A stretch of 64,000 nucleotides of DNA from Rhodoblastus sp963804045. Its GTDB lineage: Bacteria; Pseudomonadota; Alphaproteobacteria; Rhizobiales; Beijerinckiaceae. Position numbers and translations under genes: made by a program. Under the pieces are notes generated by a model. That model was not told the origin of the DNA. It saw only the letters and a list, made by a program, of their open reading frames with translations, and searched no databases. The stretch is from positions 29,631 to 93,630 of the forward strand of contig CAWDOR010000019.1 of the NCBI GenBank assembly GCA_963804045.1, in the 5' to 3' direction. Each line of letters begins with the position of its first letter. Within the stretch, counting starts at the first letter, position 1. Positions 37,244-46,643 of the stretch are shown here, one piece after another.

Positions 37244-39667
37244 TCAACCGCGCAGAACCGCCCCCGTCTTCTTGCCGGCTTCCGCGACGATTTTGGCCGC
37301 CACGGCTTCGATCTCGACATCGGTCAGGGTTTTGTCGCGCGGCTGCAAGGTAACATTGATCGCCACGGATTTCTTCCCCTCGGGCACGCCGGCGCCGGCG
37401 TAAACATCGAAGACGCCGACATTGACGATCAGCTGGCGGTCGGCGCCCTGCGCCGCCTTGACGAGATCGCCGGCCTTGACGTTCTGATCGACGATGAAGG
37501 CGAAGTCGCGCTCCAGCGGCTGGAAGTCGGAGATATCAAGCTTCGGCTTGGCCTTGGTCGGTCTGGCCTTGGGCGCCGGCAGGGCGTCGAGCAGGATTTC
37601 GAAGGCGACCAGCGGTCCGGTCGCGTCCAGCGCCTCCAGGGCGCGCGGGTGCAATTCGCCGAACCAGCCTAGAATATTCTTCGGGCCAAATTGCAGCGTC
37701 GCCGAACGGCCGGGATGGAGGAAAGGCGGGCCGCCTGGAACCAGTTGCACCGCCTGGGCCGAGACGCCCAGCACCGAAAGCAGGGCGAAAAGATCGGCTT
37801 TGGCGTCGAACAGATCGACCGGAGCGGTCTTGCCGTCCCAGTGGCGACCGGCGCCCGTGGGCTTGGCCGTGCCCCGGCGCAGGCCGGCGGCGGCGATGAA
37901 CTGGCCGTCCTCGGCGTCGGTCTTGAACACCTGGCCGACCTCGAACAGCGCCACATCGCCAAAGCCGCGCGCAAAATTGCTCTTGGCGGCGGCGATCAGG
38001 CCGGGGATCAGGCTCGGGCGCATGTCCGAGAGATCGGCGGCGATGGGATTGGCCAGCGCCAGTTCCGGCGCGCCGCCGCCAAACAGCTCGGCCTGCGGCC
38101 TGGAGATAAAGGACCAGGTGACGGCTTCGACCAGACCGCGCGCGGCCAGGGCGCGCCGCGCCGCGCGGGTGCGGCGCTGCAACAGGGTCAGCACCGCGCC
38201 GGCCACCGCGCCCTCGCGGTCGAGCGGCGTCGGGGTGATGCGGTCGAGGCCGGCGAGGCGGATGATTTCCTCGACCAGATCGGCCTTGCCCTCAATGTCC
38301 GGGCGCCAGCTCGGGGCGCGCACCCGGGCGCGGCCTTCGCCGGCGGGGATCACGGCGAAGCCGAGCTTTTGCAGGGAGGCCAGCATCTCGCCAGCCGGCA
38401 GGCTCACGCCGGTCAGCCGCTCGACTTCCGACCAGGGGAAATCCACTTCGACGGTTTTTTCTGGAACGGCGCCGGCGACGGCGGGCTGCGAAGCCTCGCC
38501 GCCGCAGAGCTCCAGCACCATTCGCGTCGCCAGCTCCAGGCCCGGCAAGGCGAAAGCCGGATCGACGCCGCGCTCGAAACGATAGCGGGCGTCGGAGACA
38601 ATGCCGAGCTTGCGCCCGGTCTGGGCGATATTGGCCGGGTCCCACAAGGCCAATTCAATCAGCACATTGACAGTGGACTCATCGCAGCCGGTGCTTTCGC
38701 CGCCCATGACGCCGGCCAGCAACTCCACGGCCTTGTCATCGGCGATGACCACCACATTTTCGTCCAGCGCATAAGTCTTGCCGTCGAGCGCCAGCAGTTC
38801 CTCGCCCTGTCTGGCGCGGCGCACGGCGACCGCCCCGGACACTTTGTCGGCGTCGAACACATGCAGCGGACGTCCGCGATCGAAGGTGAGGAAATTGGTG
38901 ATGTCCACCAAGGCGTTGATCGGGCGCAGGCCGATGCTTTTCAGGCGTTTTTGCAGCCATTCGGGGCTCGGGCCATTTTTCACGCCGCGCACCAGGCGCA
39001 GGGCGAACAGCGGCGCGAGATGGGCGTCCTCGGCGGCGAAATCGAGTTTTGGCGCGACCGGGCAGGGGAATGCGCCGGGGACCGGCGCCGGCGCGGCGGT
39101 CTTGAGCTTGCCCAGGCCGGCGGCGGCGAGGTCGCGGGCTATGCCGTAAATGCTGGCGGCGTCGGAGCGGTTGGGCGTCAGGTTGATTTCGATGAGGGGA
39201 TCGTCGAGCCCGGCGAAAGCGGCGTAGGAGGCGCCAATCGGCGCATCCTCGGCCAGCTCGAAAATGCCGCTGCTGTCGCCCTCAAGGCCCAGTTCTTCCG
39301 GCGAGCACATCATGCCCCCGGATTCGACGCCGCGAATCACGCCCTTGGCTATGGTGAAATCCTTGGCGGGAATATAGGTCCCCGGCGCGGCGAACACGGT
39401 TTTGAGCCCGGCGCGGGCATTGGGGGCGCCGCAGACCACCTGGAGCGTCGCGCCCTCGCCGGCGTCGACCTGGCAGACGCGCAGACGGTCGGCGTTGGGA
39501 TGTTGTTCGGCGCTGACGATTTGCGCGACGCGGAAGCCGGCCAGTTTTTCGGCGGGATTTTCCAGCCCTTCGACCTCAAGGCCGATGCGGGTCAGGGTGT
39601 CCACGATCTCGGCGAGCGGGGCCTGAGTGTCGAGATGCTCTTTGAGCCAGGAGAGGGTGAATTTCAT
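37244..39667 (-). CDS. pheT: Phenylalanyl-tRNA synthetase beta subunit
   Basis: 807 residues, the usual size. It forms the (alpha-beta)2 enzyme with PheS. The start MKFTLSWLKEHLDT is typical; the EMAP/OB-fold tRNA-binding part (VAQIVSAEQHPNADRLRVCQ) is at residues 45-65, the B3/B4 editing region (LEINLTPNRSD and following) and B5 domains occupy the middle, and the FDX anticodon-binding domain ends the protein. It starts 27 bp after the pheS stop. Confidence 0.96.
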   Translation of the reverse strand: MKFTLSWLKEHLDTQAPLAEIVDTLTRIGLEVEGLENPAEKLAGFRVAQIVSAEQHPNADRLRVCQVDAGEGATLQVVCGAPNARAGLKTVFAAPGTYIPAKDFTIAKGVIRGVESGGMMCSPEELGLEGDSSGIFELAEDAPIGASYAAFAGLDDPLIEINLTPNRSDAASIYGIARDLAAAGLGKLKTAAPAPVPGAFPCPVAPKLDFAAEDAHLAPLFALRLVRGVKNGPSPEWLQKRLKSIGLRPINALVDITNFLTFDRGRPLHVFDADKVSGAVAVRRARQGEELLALDGKTYALDENVVVIADDKAVELLAGVMGGESTGCDESTVNVLIELALWDPANIAQTGRKLGIVSDARYRFERGVDPAFALPGLELATRMVLELCGGEASQPAVAGAVPEKTVEVDFPWSEVERLTGVSLPAGEMLASLQKLGFAVIPAGEGRARVRAPSWRPDIEGKADLVEEIIRLAGLDRITPTPLDREGAVAGAVLTLLQRRTRAARRALAARGLVEAVTWSFISRPQAELFGGGAPELALANPIAADLSDMRPSLIPGLIAAAKSNFARGFGDVALFEVGQVFKTDAEDGQFIAAAGLRRGTAKPTGAGRHWDGKTAPVDLFDAKADLFALLSVLGVSAQAVQLVPGGPPFLHPGRSATLQFGPKNILGWFGELHPRALEALDATGPLVAFEILLDALPAPKARPTKAKPKLDISDFQPLERDFAFIVDQNVKAGDLVKAAQGADRQLIVNVGVFDVYAGAGVPEGKKSVAINVTLQPRDKTLTDVEIEAVAAKIVAEAGKKTGAVLRG

Positions 39668-39694
39668 CGATTGGTCTCGGAAAGCGCGGAAAAA

Positions 39695-40777
39695 TTAGCT
39701 CGAAAGGCCGCCGGCCAGCGTCGGCAGGTCGAGCGGCCGGAAGCCGTAATGCTGGAGCCAGCGCACATCGGCCTCGAAAAAGGCGCGCAGATCGCTCATG
39801 CCATATTTGAGCATGGCGATGCGGTCTATGCCCATGCCCCAGGCGAAGCCCTGATATTCCTCGGGATCGACGCCGCAATTGCGGAGAACATTGGGATGGA
39901 CCATGCCGCATCCCAAAATTTCCAGCCAGTCCTCGCCCTCGCCGAAGCGCATTTCGCCGCCCTTGCGCGAACATTGAATGTCCACTTCGGCGGAGGGTTC
40001 GGTGAAGGGGAAGAAGCTCGGGCGGAAGCGCATCTTGACGCTGGGCACCTCGAAGAAGGTCTTGCAGAACTCCTCCAGAATCCATTTGAGATGGCCCATA
40101 TGCGCCTTGCGGTCGATCACCAGGCCCTCGACCTGGTGGAACATGGGCGTATGCGTCTGGTCGGAATCGCAGCGATAGGTGCGGCCCGGGCAGATCACCC
40201 GGATCGGCGGCGGGTTTTTCAGCATGGCGCGCACCTGCACCGGAGAAGTATGGGTGCGCAGCAGCTTGCGCTCGCCGTTTTCCTTGCGATTGAAGAAGAA
40301 AGTGTCGTGCATTTCGCGCGCCGGATGTCCCGGCGGGAAATTCAGCTTGGTGAAATTATAATCGTCGCTTTCGACATCCGGCCCCTCGGCGATGGAAAAG
40401 CCCATATCGCTGAAAATCGCGGTCAATTCGTCCATGACCTGGGAAATCGGATGGATGCGCCCGGTCTCCAACCCAGCCGGGCGAGCGGGCAGGGTGACGT
40501 CAAGCGTCTCGCTGGCGAGCCGGGCTTCGAGCGCCGCTTCCTTCAGCACGTTCTTGCGCGCCAAAAGCGCTTCGCCCACCTTGACCTTTAGCGCGTTGAT
40601 CCTGGCGCCCTCGCTCTTGCGCTCGTCGGGCGACATTTTGCCCAGCGTGGCCAGCAGCGCGGAAATCGAGCCTTTTTTGCCGAGAGCGTTTACGCGCACG
40701 GCGTCCAGGCCGGCTTCATCGGCGGCGGCGTCAATGGCGGCAAGGGTTTCGGCTTCGAGTTGGGAGAGATCGGACAT
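39695..40777 (-). CDS. pheS: Phenylalanyl-tRNA synthetase alpha subunit
   Basis: 360 residues. An N-terminal coiled coil (residues 5-95) is followed by the class II catalytic core: motif 2 around LRTHTSPVQVRAM, FHQVEGLVID, and motif 3 GFAWGMGIDRIAMLKYG near the C-terminus. It charges tRNA-Phe together with PheT. The ATG at 40777 was chosen; the frame upstream to 40990 runs through the rplT terminator and is not coding. Confidence 0.96.
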   Translation of the reverse strand: MSDLSQLEAETLAAIDAAADEAGLDAVRVNALGKKGSISALLATLGKMSPDERKSEGARINALKVKVGEALLARKNVLKEAALEARLASETLDVTLPARPAGLETGRIHPISQVMDELTAIFSDMGFSIAEGPDVESDDYNFTKLNFPPGHPAREMHDTFFFNRKENGERKLLRTHTSPVQVRAMLKNPPPIRVICPGRTYRCDSDQTHTPMFHQVEGLVIDRKAHMGHLKWILEEFCKTFFEVPSVKMRFRPSFFPFTEPSAEVDIQCSRKGGEMRFGEGEDWLEILGCGMVHPNVLRNCGVDPEEYQGFAWGMGIDRIAMLKYGMSDLRAFFEADVRWLQHYGFRPLDLPTLAGGLSS

Positions 40778-40838
40778 TTGGTTCCAGCCTTGATGTGCTG
40801 CGGGTAATGCCATGCGAAAGCGGCGCTGCAAAGCAAAA

Positions 40839-40860
40839 AACCCGCCGTCGCCGGCGGGTT
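40839..40860 (-). terminator. Rho-independent terminator after rplT
   Basis: The minus strand reads aacccgccg, a 4-base loop and cggcgggtt, then a run of six T. It lies 27 bp past the rplT stop and before pheS, so the synthetase genes either have their own promoter or rely on read-through. Confidence 0.85.
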
Positions 40861-40886
40861 CGTTTGCGGATCGAAGTTTCGACCGA

Positions 40887-41252
40887 TCAGGCGGCGACCG
40901 GCAGGGCGGCCTTGGCCTTTTCGACGATGGCGGCGAAGGCCGCCGGTTCGGAAATGGCCAGTTCCGACAAAACCTTGCGGTCGACTTCAATGCCGGCCTT
41001 GGCGAGGCCGTCGATGAAGCGGCTGTAGGTCAGGCCGAAGGCGCGGACGCCGGCGTTGATGCGCTGAATCCACAGGGCGCGGATCGTGCGCTTCTTGGCG
41101 CGGCGGTCGCGGGTCGCATATTGCATCGACTTGTCGACCGCGGCCTTGGCGGCGCGGATGGTGTTTTTGCGGCGGCCGTAAAAACCCTTGGCGGCCTTGA
41201 AAACTTTCTTGTGCTTGGCGTGCGAAGTGACGCCGCGTTTGACGCGAGCCAT
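40887..41252 (-). CDS. rplT: 50S ribosomal protein L20
   Basis: 121 residues, full length. The signature MARVKRGVTSHAKHKK at the start and YATRDRRAKKRTIRALWIQR in the middle are diagnostic. It binds 23S rRNA early in assembly of the large subunit. It lies 43 bp after rpmI, the usual pairing; infC, which often precedes them, is not here. Confidence 0.98.
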   Translation of the reverse strand: MARVKRGVTSHAKHKKVFKAAKGFYGRRKNTIRAAKAAVDKSMQYATRDRRAKKRTIRALWIQRINAGVRAFGLTYSRFIDGLAKAGIEVDRKVLSELAISEPAAFAAIVEKAKAALPVAA

Positions 41253-41295
41253 GGATGATCTCCAGTGTGTCTAGGATTGCGGATGAGGCTGGAAA

Positions 41296-41496
41296 TCAGC
41301 CGTTGGGCAGGAAGAATTTCTTCACATTGTCACCGTCGGTCTTGAACATGACGTTGGTGCCGCGAAGGTTCCGGATCTGCTTGTTGGTCCGCTTGATCAT
41401 GCCGTGGCGCTTGCCGCGCTGGGCATAGACCACCTTGCCAGTGCCGGTGATCTTGAAGCGCTTTTTCGCGCCCGATTTGGTCTTCAGCTTGGGCAT
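41296..41496 (-). CDS. rpmI: 50S ribosomal protein L35
   Basis: 66 residues starting MPKLKTKSGAKKRFKITGTG, the family signature, and rich in Lys and Arg. First gene of the rpmI-rplT pair. The initiation factor 3 gene is not upstream as in many bacteria; a hairpin repeat and then the MgtC-like gene lie there instead. Confidence 0.98.
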   Translation of the reverse strand: MPKLKTKSGAKKRFKITGTGKVVYAQRGKRHGMIKRTNKQIRNLRGTNVMFKTDGDNVKKFFLPNG

Positions 41497-41542
41497 TTTG
41501 CTCTCTCAATTTGTGGCCGTGCGGCCTGTTGTCTCTGGTCTG

Positions 41543-41590
41543 CGCATGATTGTGTCCAAAAACCGGGAACCCGTTTTTTCGGATCATGCG
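41543..41590. repeat. Hairpin repeat element (REP/RIME-like)
   Basis: Outer arms cgcatgat (41543-41550) and atcatgcg (41583-41590) are exact complements and enclose an A-rich/T-rich inner stem around ccggg/cccg. The pattern, gcatgat flanks with a central aaaacc-ggg-aa-ccc-gtttt stem, resembles short palindromic intergenic repeats that are common in Rhizobiales genomes. It lies 47 bp upstream of rpmI. Confidence 0.55.
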
Positions 41591-41694
41591 ACGTCGAGCC
41601 AAAAATCCGCCACGGCAGCCCTTTACTGGCCGGGCGGATTGAAGCGGCGCTTATAAGGGCAAAAGCCTGGGTTTGGCAAGAGCCAGATCGGCTG

Positions 41695-42426
41695 CTAGAT
41701 CGGTTGCACCACGCGCCGCCAGCGCGCGGCGGTGACGCCGGTTTCGACGCTGAGCCGGCCGACTATATATTCTATGGCCAGTTCGCGCTGCTTGTCGGTG
41801 GTCAGTTCGGCGGCGATCTCGACCCGATCCGAGCCCTCGATGTCGGCGCTGTCGAGCGCCCGCAGGCTCAAGCCCCCGGTGGACAGGCCCTGCGACATCA
41901 GCCCCCGCAGCCGGGCCTCGTCATCGGCCTTGCACACCACGGTGATGCGATAGGAGGTCTCGACCTCCGCCTGTTCCAGCGGCTGGCGGTTGATCAGCGT
42001 CACCAGCGGCCGCATGGCCAGATTGACGAAAGTGACCAGGGCGACCGCCAGCAGCGCATGGCGCCAGTAGCCGGCGCCCGCCAGCAGCCCGACGGCGCCC
42101 GCGCACCACAGCGTCGCCGCGGTATTGAGGCCGCGCACATTGACGCCTTCCTTGGAAATCACGCCGGCGCCGAGAAAGCCTATGCCGGTGACCACCTGGG
42201 CGGCGACGCGGGTCGGGCTGTCGTCGGCGAACTGGCCGGCGAAGACCACGAAAGTCGCGGCGCCGAGCGACACCAGCGTATTGGTGCGCAGGCCCGCGAG
42301 CCTCTGCCGCCATTGCCGCTCGAAGCCGATGGTCGCGCCCAGCAAGAGTGCGGTGAGCAGCCGTCCGGCGTCCGAGGCGAAATGCGAGTCGAGGAAACCG
42401 GAAAGGAGCGTGAGGGCCATTTCCAC
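41695..42426 (-). CDS. MgtC/SapB family membrane protein
   Basis: 243 residues. Four hydrophobic segments lie in the first 150 residues, with the family motifs ATIGFERQWRQRLAGLRTNT, LGAATFVVFAG and TGIGFLGAGVI. The C-terminal 90 residues form a soluble ACT-like domain, as in Salmonella MgtC. MgtC proteins help cells cope with low magnesium or acidic conditions, partly by acting on the F-type ATPase. No magnesium-responsive leader could be identified. It is transcribed away from the GNAT gene. Confidence 0.9.
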   Translation of the reverse strand: MEMALTLLSGFLDSHFASDAGRLLTALLLGATIGFERQWRQRLAGLRTNTLVSLGAATFVVFAGQFADDSPTRVAAQVVTGIGFLGAGVISKEGVNVRGLNTAATLWCAGAVGLLAGAGYWRHALLAVALVTFVNLAMRPLVTLINRQPLEQAEVETSYRITVVCKADDEARLRGLMSQGLSTGGLSLRALDSADIEGSDRVEIAAELTTDKQRELAIEYIVGRLSVETGVTAARWRRVVQPI

Positions 42427-42537
42427 CCATTATTTCGCCGATGTGACAATCAGTTGAAAACCGCCCGGCGCCGCCATGGGGGATTGTGCGCGTTACGCGC
42501 TTGCCAGCGGGCGGGGCTTGGACGTAACATCCTTGCC

Positions 42538-43074
42538 ATGACGCAGGCGCTCATCACCTTAAGACGCGCATTGCCCGGCGACTCCCGCGAGATCGCCGCA
42601 GTTCACGATGCGGCCTGGCGCGAGGCCTATCGCGGCGTGATTCCGGGCCGCGAGCTGGAGCGACTGATCGCCCGGCGCGGGCCGGACTGGTGGCGGCGCG
42701 CCGTCGACCAGGGCAGCCGGCTGCTGGTGCTGGCGTTGCACGGGCGCATCGGCGGCTATGTCTCCTATGGCCGCAACCGCGCCCCGGCGCTGGATTATGA
42801 CGGCGAAATCTTCGAGCTTTATCTCGCCCCCGAATATCAGGGCCTGGGCTTCGGTCGCCGCATGTTCCAGGCCGCGCGCGACGATCTCGCCGCCAATGGC
42901 CTCGACCGCGTGCTGGTCTGGTCGCTCGCCGACAATACGCGCGCCGTGGATTTCTATCGCGGCCTGGGCGGCAAGGAAGTGCGGCGCGCCTCGGAAATTT
43001 TCGGCGGCGAAAGGCTGGGGCGCATCGCTTTCGGCTTCGCGCCGCCTTCCGACGCGGCCGGCGACGCCTCCTGA
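42538..43074 (+). CDS. GNAT family N-acetyltransferase
   Basis: 178 residues. The acetyl-CoA loop is in LYLAPEYQGLGFGRRMFQAA (R/Q-x-x-G-x-G/A pattern) and the C-terminal VWSLADNTRAVDFYRGLGGK is the usual beta5-alpha5 end of the fold. The open frame extends upstream to 41404, antisense to the MgtC gene, so the ATG at 42538 was chosen. The substrate is unknown. Confidence 0.85.
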   Translation: MTQALITLRRALPGDSREIAAVHDAAWREAYRGVIPGRELERLIARRGPDWWRRAVDQGSRLLVLALHGRIGGYVSYGRNRAPALDYDGEIFELYLAPEYQGLGFGRRMFQAARDDLAANGLDRVLVWSLADNTRAVDFYRGLGGKEVRRASEIFGGERLGRIAFGFAPPSDAAGDAS

Positions 43075-43241
43075 TCTCGCCTCTTCATCATGGCGCCTAT
43101 GGGCGGAAAGTTCCGGTTGCGCTGGACCGCGCCTCCCGACTAAACAGGGTCTGTCACTTGGCGCGCGCGACGGCGGGCGCAGATGTTTCGCGGAAATTCA
43201 TGCGAAAACAGCAGATTTCAGGTTAACCAGCGGAGAACTCC

Positions 43242-43778
43242 ATGCGTCTTGACGCCCTCATCATCGGCAAGAATCCCCCTGACGATATTAATGTCGTCAT
43301 CGAAGTTCCGATTGGCGGGGAGCCGATCAAATATGAAATGGACAAGCCCTCGGGCGCGCTGGTGGTCGATCGTTTCCTCTATACGCCCATGCGCTATCCC
43401 GGCAATTACGGTTTCATTCCGCATACGCTGTCGGAAGATGGCGACCCTTGCGACGTGCTGGTCGCCAATACCCGCCCGATCATTCCCGGCGCGGTCATCA
43501 ATGTCCGCCCGATCGGCGTGCTGAAAATGACCGACGAGGGCGGCGGCGACGAAAAAATTCTCGCCGTTCCCAGCTCCAAGCTCACCCAGCGCTATGACGG
43601 CGTGAAGAATTATACCGACCTGCCGGAGATCACCTGGAGGCAGATCGAGCATTTCTTCTGCCACTACAAGGATCTCGAGCCCGGCAAATGGGTCAAGTTC
43701 GCCGGTTGGGGCGATGCGGCGGAAGCGCGCAAGATCATCGTGGAAGCGATGGAGCGCGCCAAGATCGAGAAGAAATAA
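43242..43778 (+). CDS. ppa: Inorganic pyrophosphatase (family I)
   Basis: 178 residues; hydrolyses pyrophosphate to drive biosynthesis. Active-site text is complete: VIEVPIGGEPIKYEMDK, YPGNYGFIPHTLSEDGDPCDVLV and IPGAVINVRPIGVLKMTDEGGGDEKI. The length is normal for the bacterial hexameric form. It has its own terminator. Confidence 0.97.
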   Translation: MRLDALIIGKNPPDDINVVIEVPIGGEPIKYEMDKPSGALVVDRFLYTPMRYPGNYGFIPHTLSEDGDPCDVLVANTRPIIPGAVINVRPIGVLKMTDEGGGDEKILAVPSSKLTQRYDGVKNYTDLPEITWRQIEHFFCHYKDLEPGKWVKFAGWGDAAEARKIIVEAMERAKIEKK

Positions 43779-43802
43779 GGCGCATACAGCCTTTTATTTC
43801 AG

Positions 43803-43830
43803 GGCGCGGCTTTCCTGGCCGCGCCTTTTT
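43803..43830 (+). terminator. Rho-independent terminator after ppa
   Basis: Arms ggcgcggc (43803-43810) and gccgcgcc (43818-43825) close a 7-base loop and are followed by five T. It lies between the convergent ppa and glk genes. Confidence 0.82.
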
Positions 43831-44792
43831 CATTGCGGGAAGGCGGCGGCGGCGCCGAACAGGCCGGGCTGCGGATGGACGATCAGCCAGACCGGAATAT
43901 TCTCCAGCATTTCGCGATAGCGGCCCTTGGCGACAAAGGCCTCGGCGAAGCCGGTTTCGGGCAGCAAGGGCGCGAAACGCGGGACCAGGCCGCCGGCCAG
44001 GACCAGGGCGTGGGCGCCCTGCATCAAGGCGATGTCGCCTGCGACCGCGCCGAGGCAGGCGCCGAATTTTTGCAGCGCCTGACGGCCCAGAGAATCCTCG
44101 CCAGATATGGCGCGGGTCCAGAGCGTCTTGTCGTCTGCGGCCTCAGGCGCCGCGCCGGGCAATGCGGCGCGAATTTCCGCCAGCCCCGGTCCCGACAGCA
44201 CCCGCTCGATCGACACGCGGCCGAATTTGGCGCGCAGATGGAGAAGCAGCCCGTCCTCGAAAAGGTCACGCGGGGCGAAACTGGCATGGGCGCCCTCGGT
44301 TTCCACCACGCGATAGGCCTCGCCCGCACGAATCAATTGCGCGACGCCCAGTCCGGTGCCGGGGCCGACGATCGAAGTGACCCCCGTCTCCGGCGGCAGG
44401 CGGCGGGGGCCGCAAATATGTTGGAGGTCGTCGGGATGGGCGCGGGCGACGGCATGGGCCACGGCGCCGAAATCATTGAGCAGGCGCAACTCGTCCAGGC
44501 CGCATTCCCTGGCCAGCGCCGCCGGGCGCAGCCGCCAGGGATTATTGGTGAATTTCAGCTCCTCGCCGCGAATCGGGCAGGCCAGGGCGAAACAGCCGCG
44601 CCGGGGCGGGGCCTGCGGCAGCGACGCGGCGAAAGCGGCATAGGCGGCGGCGAGACTGGGAAAATCTTTCGTGCGCAGCACCGTGGCTTCGCCGACCTCA
44701 GGCCTTCGCCCCCGGCTCAGCCGCGCCAGCGCGAAGCGCGCATGGGTGCCGCCAATATCGGCGACGACAATGGTTTCAACAGCTTCGGTCAC
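43830..44792 (-). CDS. glk: Glucokinase (bacterial Glk type)
   Basis: 320 residues. The phosphate-binding loop VVADIGGTHARFALA opens the protein and FTNNPWRL, the catalytic-aspartate block LRLLNDFGAVAHAV and the second nucleotide loop GPGTGLGVAQLI follow in the order of Glk. It phosphorylates glucose to glucose-6-phosphate. A C-terminal ALVLAGGLVPRFAP matches the family's adenosine motif. It converges with ppa and faces away from the SulP gene. Confidence 0.93.
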   Translation of the reverse strand: MTEAVETIVVADIGGTHARFALARLSRGRRPEVGEATVLRTKDFPSLAAAYAAFAASLPQAPPRRGCFALACPIRGEELKFTNNPWRLRPAALARECGLDELRLLNDFGAVAHAVARAHPDDLQHICGPRRLPPETGVTSIVGPGTGLGVAQLIRAGEAYRVVETEGAHASFAPRDLFEDGLLLHLRAKFGRVSIERVLSGPGLAEIRAALPGAAPEAADDKTLWTRAISGEDSLGRQALQKFGACLGAVAGDIALMQGAHALVLAGGLVPRFAPLLPETGFAEAFVAKGRYREMLENIPVWLIVHPQPGLFGAAAAFPQ

Positions 44793-44900
44793 TCTGGCGC
44801 GCCTCCCCGCAACCCAGCCTAGCCTCTGCCGGGACCATAAAAAAGGGGCGGCTTCCCTTCAGGCCCGTCCGGCGCCAGATTAAGCTGGGGGGATTCGTTC

Positions 44901-46643
44901 ATGGTCGACGTCAAAAAGACTGGGGATTGGGTGTTGTTTCGCGGTTTGCGCGGCGCTGGCGGCGCAAATGGCTCCTGGCGGGCCGATCTGCTCGCCGGCC
45001 TGACGCTGGCGGCGATCGCCGCGCCGGAACAGATGGCGACGGCCCGTCTCGGCGGCTTCACCCCGATCGTCGGCTTTTACGCCTTCATCGCGGGCTCCCT
45101 CGGCTTCGCCTTGCTCGGCGCCAATCGTTTCCTCTCGGCGGGCGCGGATTCGACGATCACCCCGATCTTCGCGGCCTCGCTGGCGCTGCTGGCGGCGGCG
45201 GGCTCGCCGCATTATGCCGCGCTGGCGGCGCTGCTGGCGCTGTCGACCGGGGTTTTCATGCTCGGCGCCGGCTTTTTCCGCACCGGCTGGGTCGCCAATC
45301 TGCTGTCGATCCCCGTGCTGACAGGCTTCCTCGCCGGCATTTCCATCCATATCGTGCTGTCGCAGGCCCCGGCTTTGCTTGGCCTGCCCGGCGGCTCCGG
45401 CAGTTCGCTGCAACGCCTCGGCCAGATCGCCGCACATATTGGCGAAGTCAAACCCCTGGCGCTGGGCCTGGGCCTGGGTTGCCTGGGGGTGATTCTGGCT
45501 GTGGAGAAATTCGCGCCGCGCATCCCAGGCGCGCTGCTCGCGGTGGCCGGGGGGACGCTCTTGTCTCTGACGCTCGGGCTTGAGGCGCGGGGCCTGCCGG
45601 TGATCGGCGATTTCGCCGTGGCCTTGCCGCATCCCGGCCTGCCGGAGGTTGGCGTCGACGATTTTCTCAAAGTCGTTGGCCTGGCGGCGATCATCGCTCT
45701 GGTCATCATGGTCCAGGCGGCGGCGACCTCGCGCGCCTATCCTGGCCTTCCGGGCGAGGCGCCAGACATTGACCGCGATTTTCTCGGCCTGGGCGCGGGA
45801 AGCTTGCTCGCCGGTCTGTTCGGGGCGTTTCCGGTCAACGCCAGCCCGCCGCGCACGGCGATGGTCGCCGAGAGCGGAGGACGCAGCCAGTTCGCCGGTC
45901 TGTCGGCGGCGCTCGCGGTGGCGCTGGTGGCGGGTTTTGGCGAGACTTTTCTGCGCCATGCGCCGGAAGCTTCGCTGGCGGCCATATTGTTCTTCGTCGC
46001 CGGGCGGATTTTCCGCCTGCGCGACATGCGCGAGATTTTCTCGCTGTCGCGCCCGGAATTCTTGCTGATCGTGGTGACGGCGGCCGCCGTGGTGCTGCTG
46101 CCGGTGCAGACCGGCGTCGCCCTGGCGATCATGCTTTCGCTGATCCACGGCGTCTGGTCCACGACCCAGACCGATCTGACGCCGTTCGAGCGGCTGCCGG
46201 GCGAAACCGTATGGTGGCCGGTTCATCCGACGCTGGCGGGCGAAAAGCTTGAGGGGGTCGAGGTGGTTGGCTTCCAGGCGCCGCTGTCTTTCCTCAACGC
46301 CGACAGGTTTCGCAAGGAACTGGAGGAGGCCGCCGCCGAGCCCAATCTCAAGCTGATCGTGCTCGAAGCTTCGAGCGTCGATTCGATCGATTATACGGCG
46401 GCCAAGACTCTTGCCGTAGCCATCGCCGCCTGCCGCGCGCGCGGCGTCGATTTCGCCATGGCGCGGCTGGAATCGGTGCGCGCCCGGGCCGCGCTCTCCG
46501 CCTATGGCCTGCTGGACGCCTTGGCGCCGGCGGGAGGCCGGGGGGACGACCGGTTGTTCCACAGCGTGGACGAAGCGACGCGCAAGCTCGCGCCCGACGC
46601 GCCGCTCCGGCCCACGCCTGGCGTGGCGGCTCAGAAGGTGTAG
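44901..46643 (+). CDS. SulP/SLC26 family anion transporter with STAS domain
   Basis: 580 residues. The membrane part begins LLAGLTLAAIAAPEQMATARLGGFTPIVGFY, the SulP signature, and spans roughly residues 30-430 with 12 or more hydrophobic stretches. A STAS domain fills the C-terminus (LIVLEASSVDSIDYTAAKTL). Relatives carry sulfate, bicarbonate or C4-dicarboxylates; the substrate is not evident and no carbonic anhydrase is near. The last 13 bases overlap the end of the opposite porin gene. Confidence 0.88.
   Translation: MVDVKKTGDWVLFRGLRGAGGANGSWRADLLAGLTLAAIAAPEQMATARLGGFTPIVGFYAFIAGSLGFALLGANRFLSAGADSTITPIFAASLALLAAAGSPHYAALAALLALSTGVFMLGAGFFRTGWVANLLSIPVLTGFLAGISIHIVLSQAPALLGLPGGSGSSLQRLGQIAAHIGEVKPLALGLGLGCLGVILAVEKFAPRIPGALLAVAGGTLLSLTLGLEARGLPVIGDFAVALPHPGLPEVGVDDFLKVVGLAAIIALVIMVQAAATSRAYPGLPGEAPDIDRDFLGLGAGSLLAGLFGAFPVNASPPRTAMVAESGGRSQFAGLSAALAVALVAGFGETFLRHAPEASLAAILFFVAGRIFRLRDMREIFSLSRPEFLLIVVTAAAVVLLPVQTGVALAIMLSLIHGVWSTTQTDLTPFERLPGETVWWPVHPTLAGEKLEGVEVVGFQAPLSFLNADRFRKELEEAAAEPNLKLIVLEASSVDSIDYTAAKTLAVAIAACRARGVDFAMARLESVRARAALSAYGLLDALAPAGGRGDDRLFHSVDEATRKLAPDAPLRPTPGVAAQKV

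Noticed and set aside
37691..40591. 966-codon open frame on the plus strand opposite pheT and pheS
   Set aside because: It mirrors the strongly conserved pheST genes in the other strand. High GC at third positions leaves antisense frames open.
40778..40886. Phenylalanine attenuator before pheS
   Set aside because: No leader peptide with runs of Phe codons; the only hairpin is the rplT terminator.
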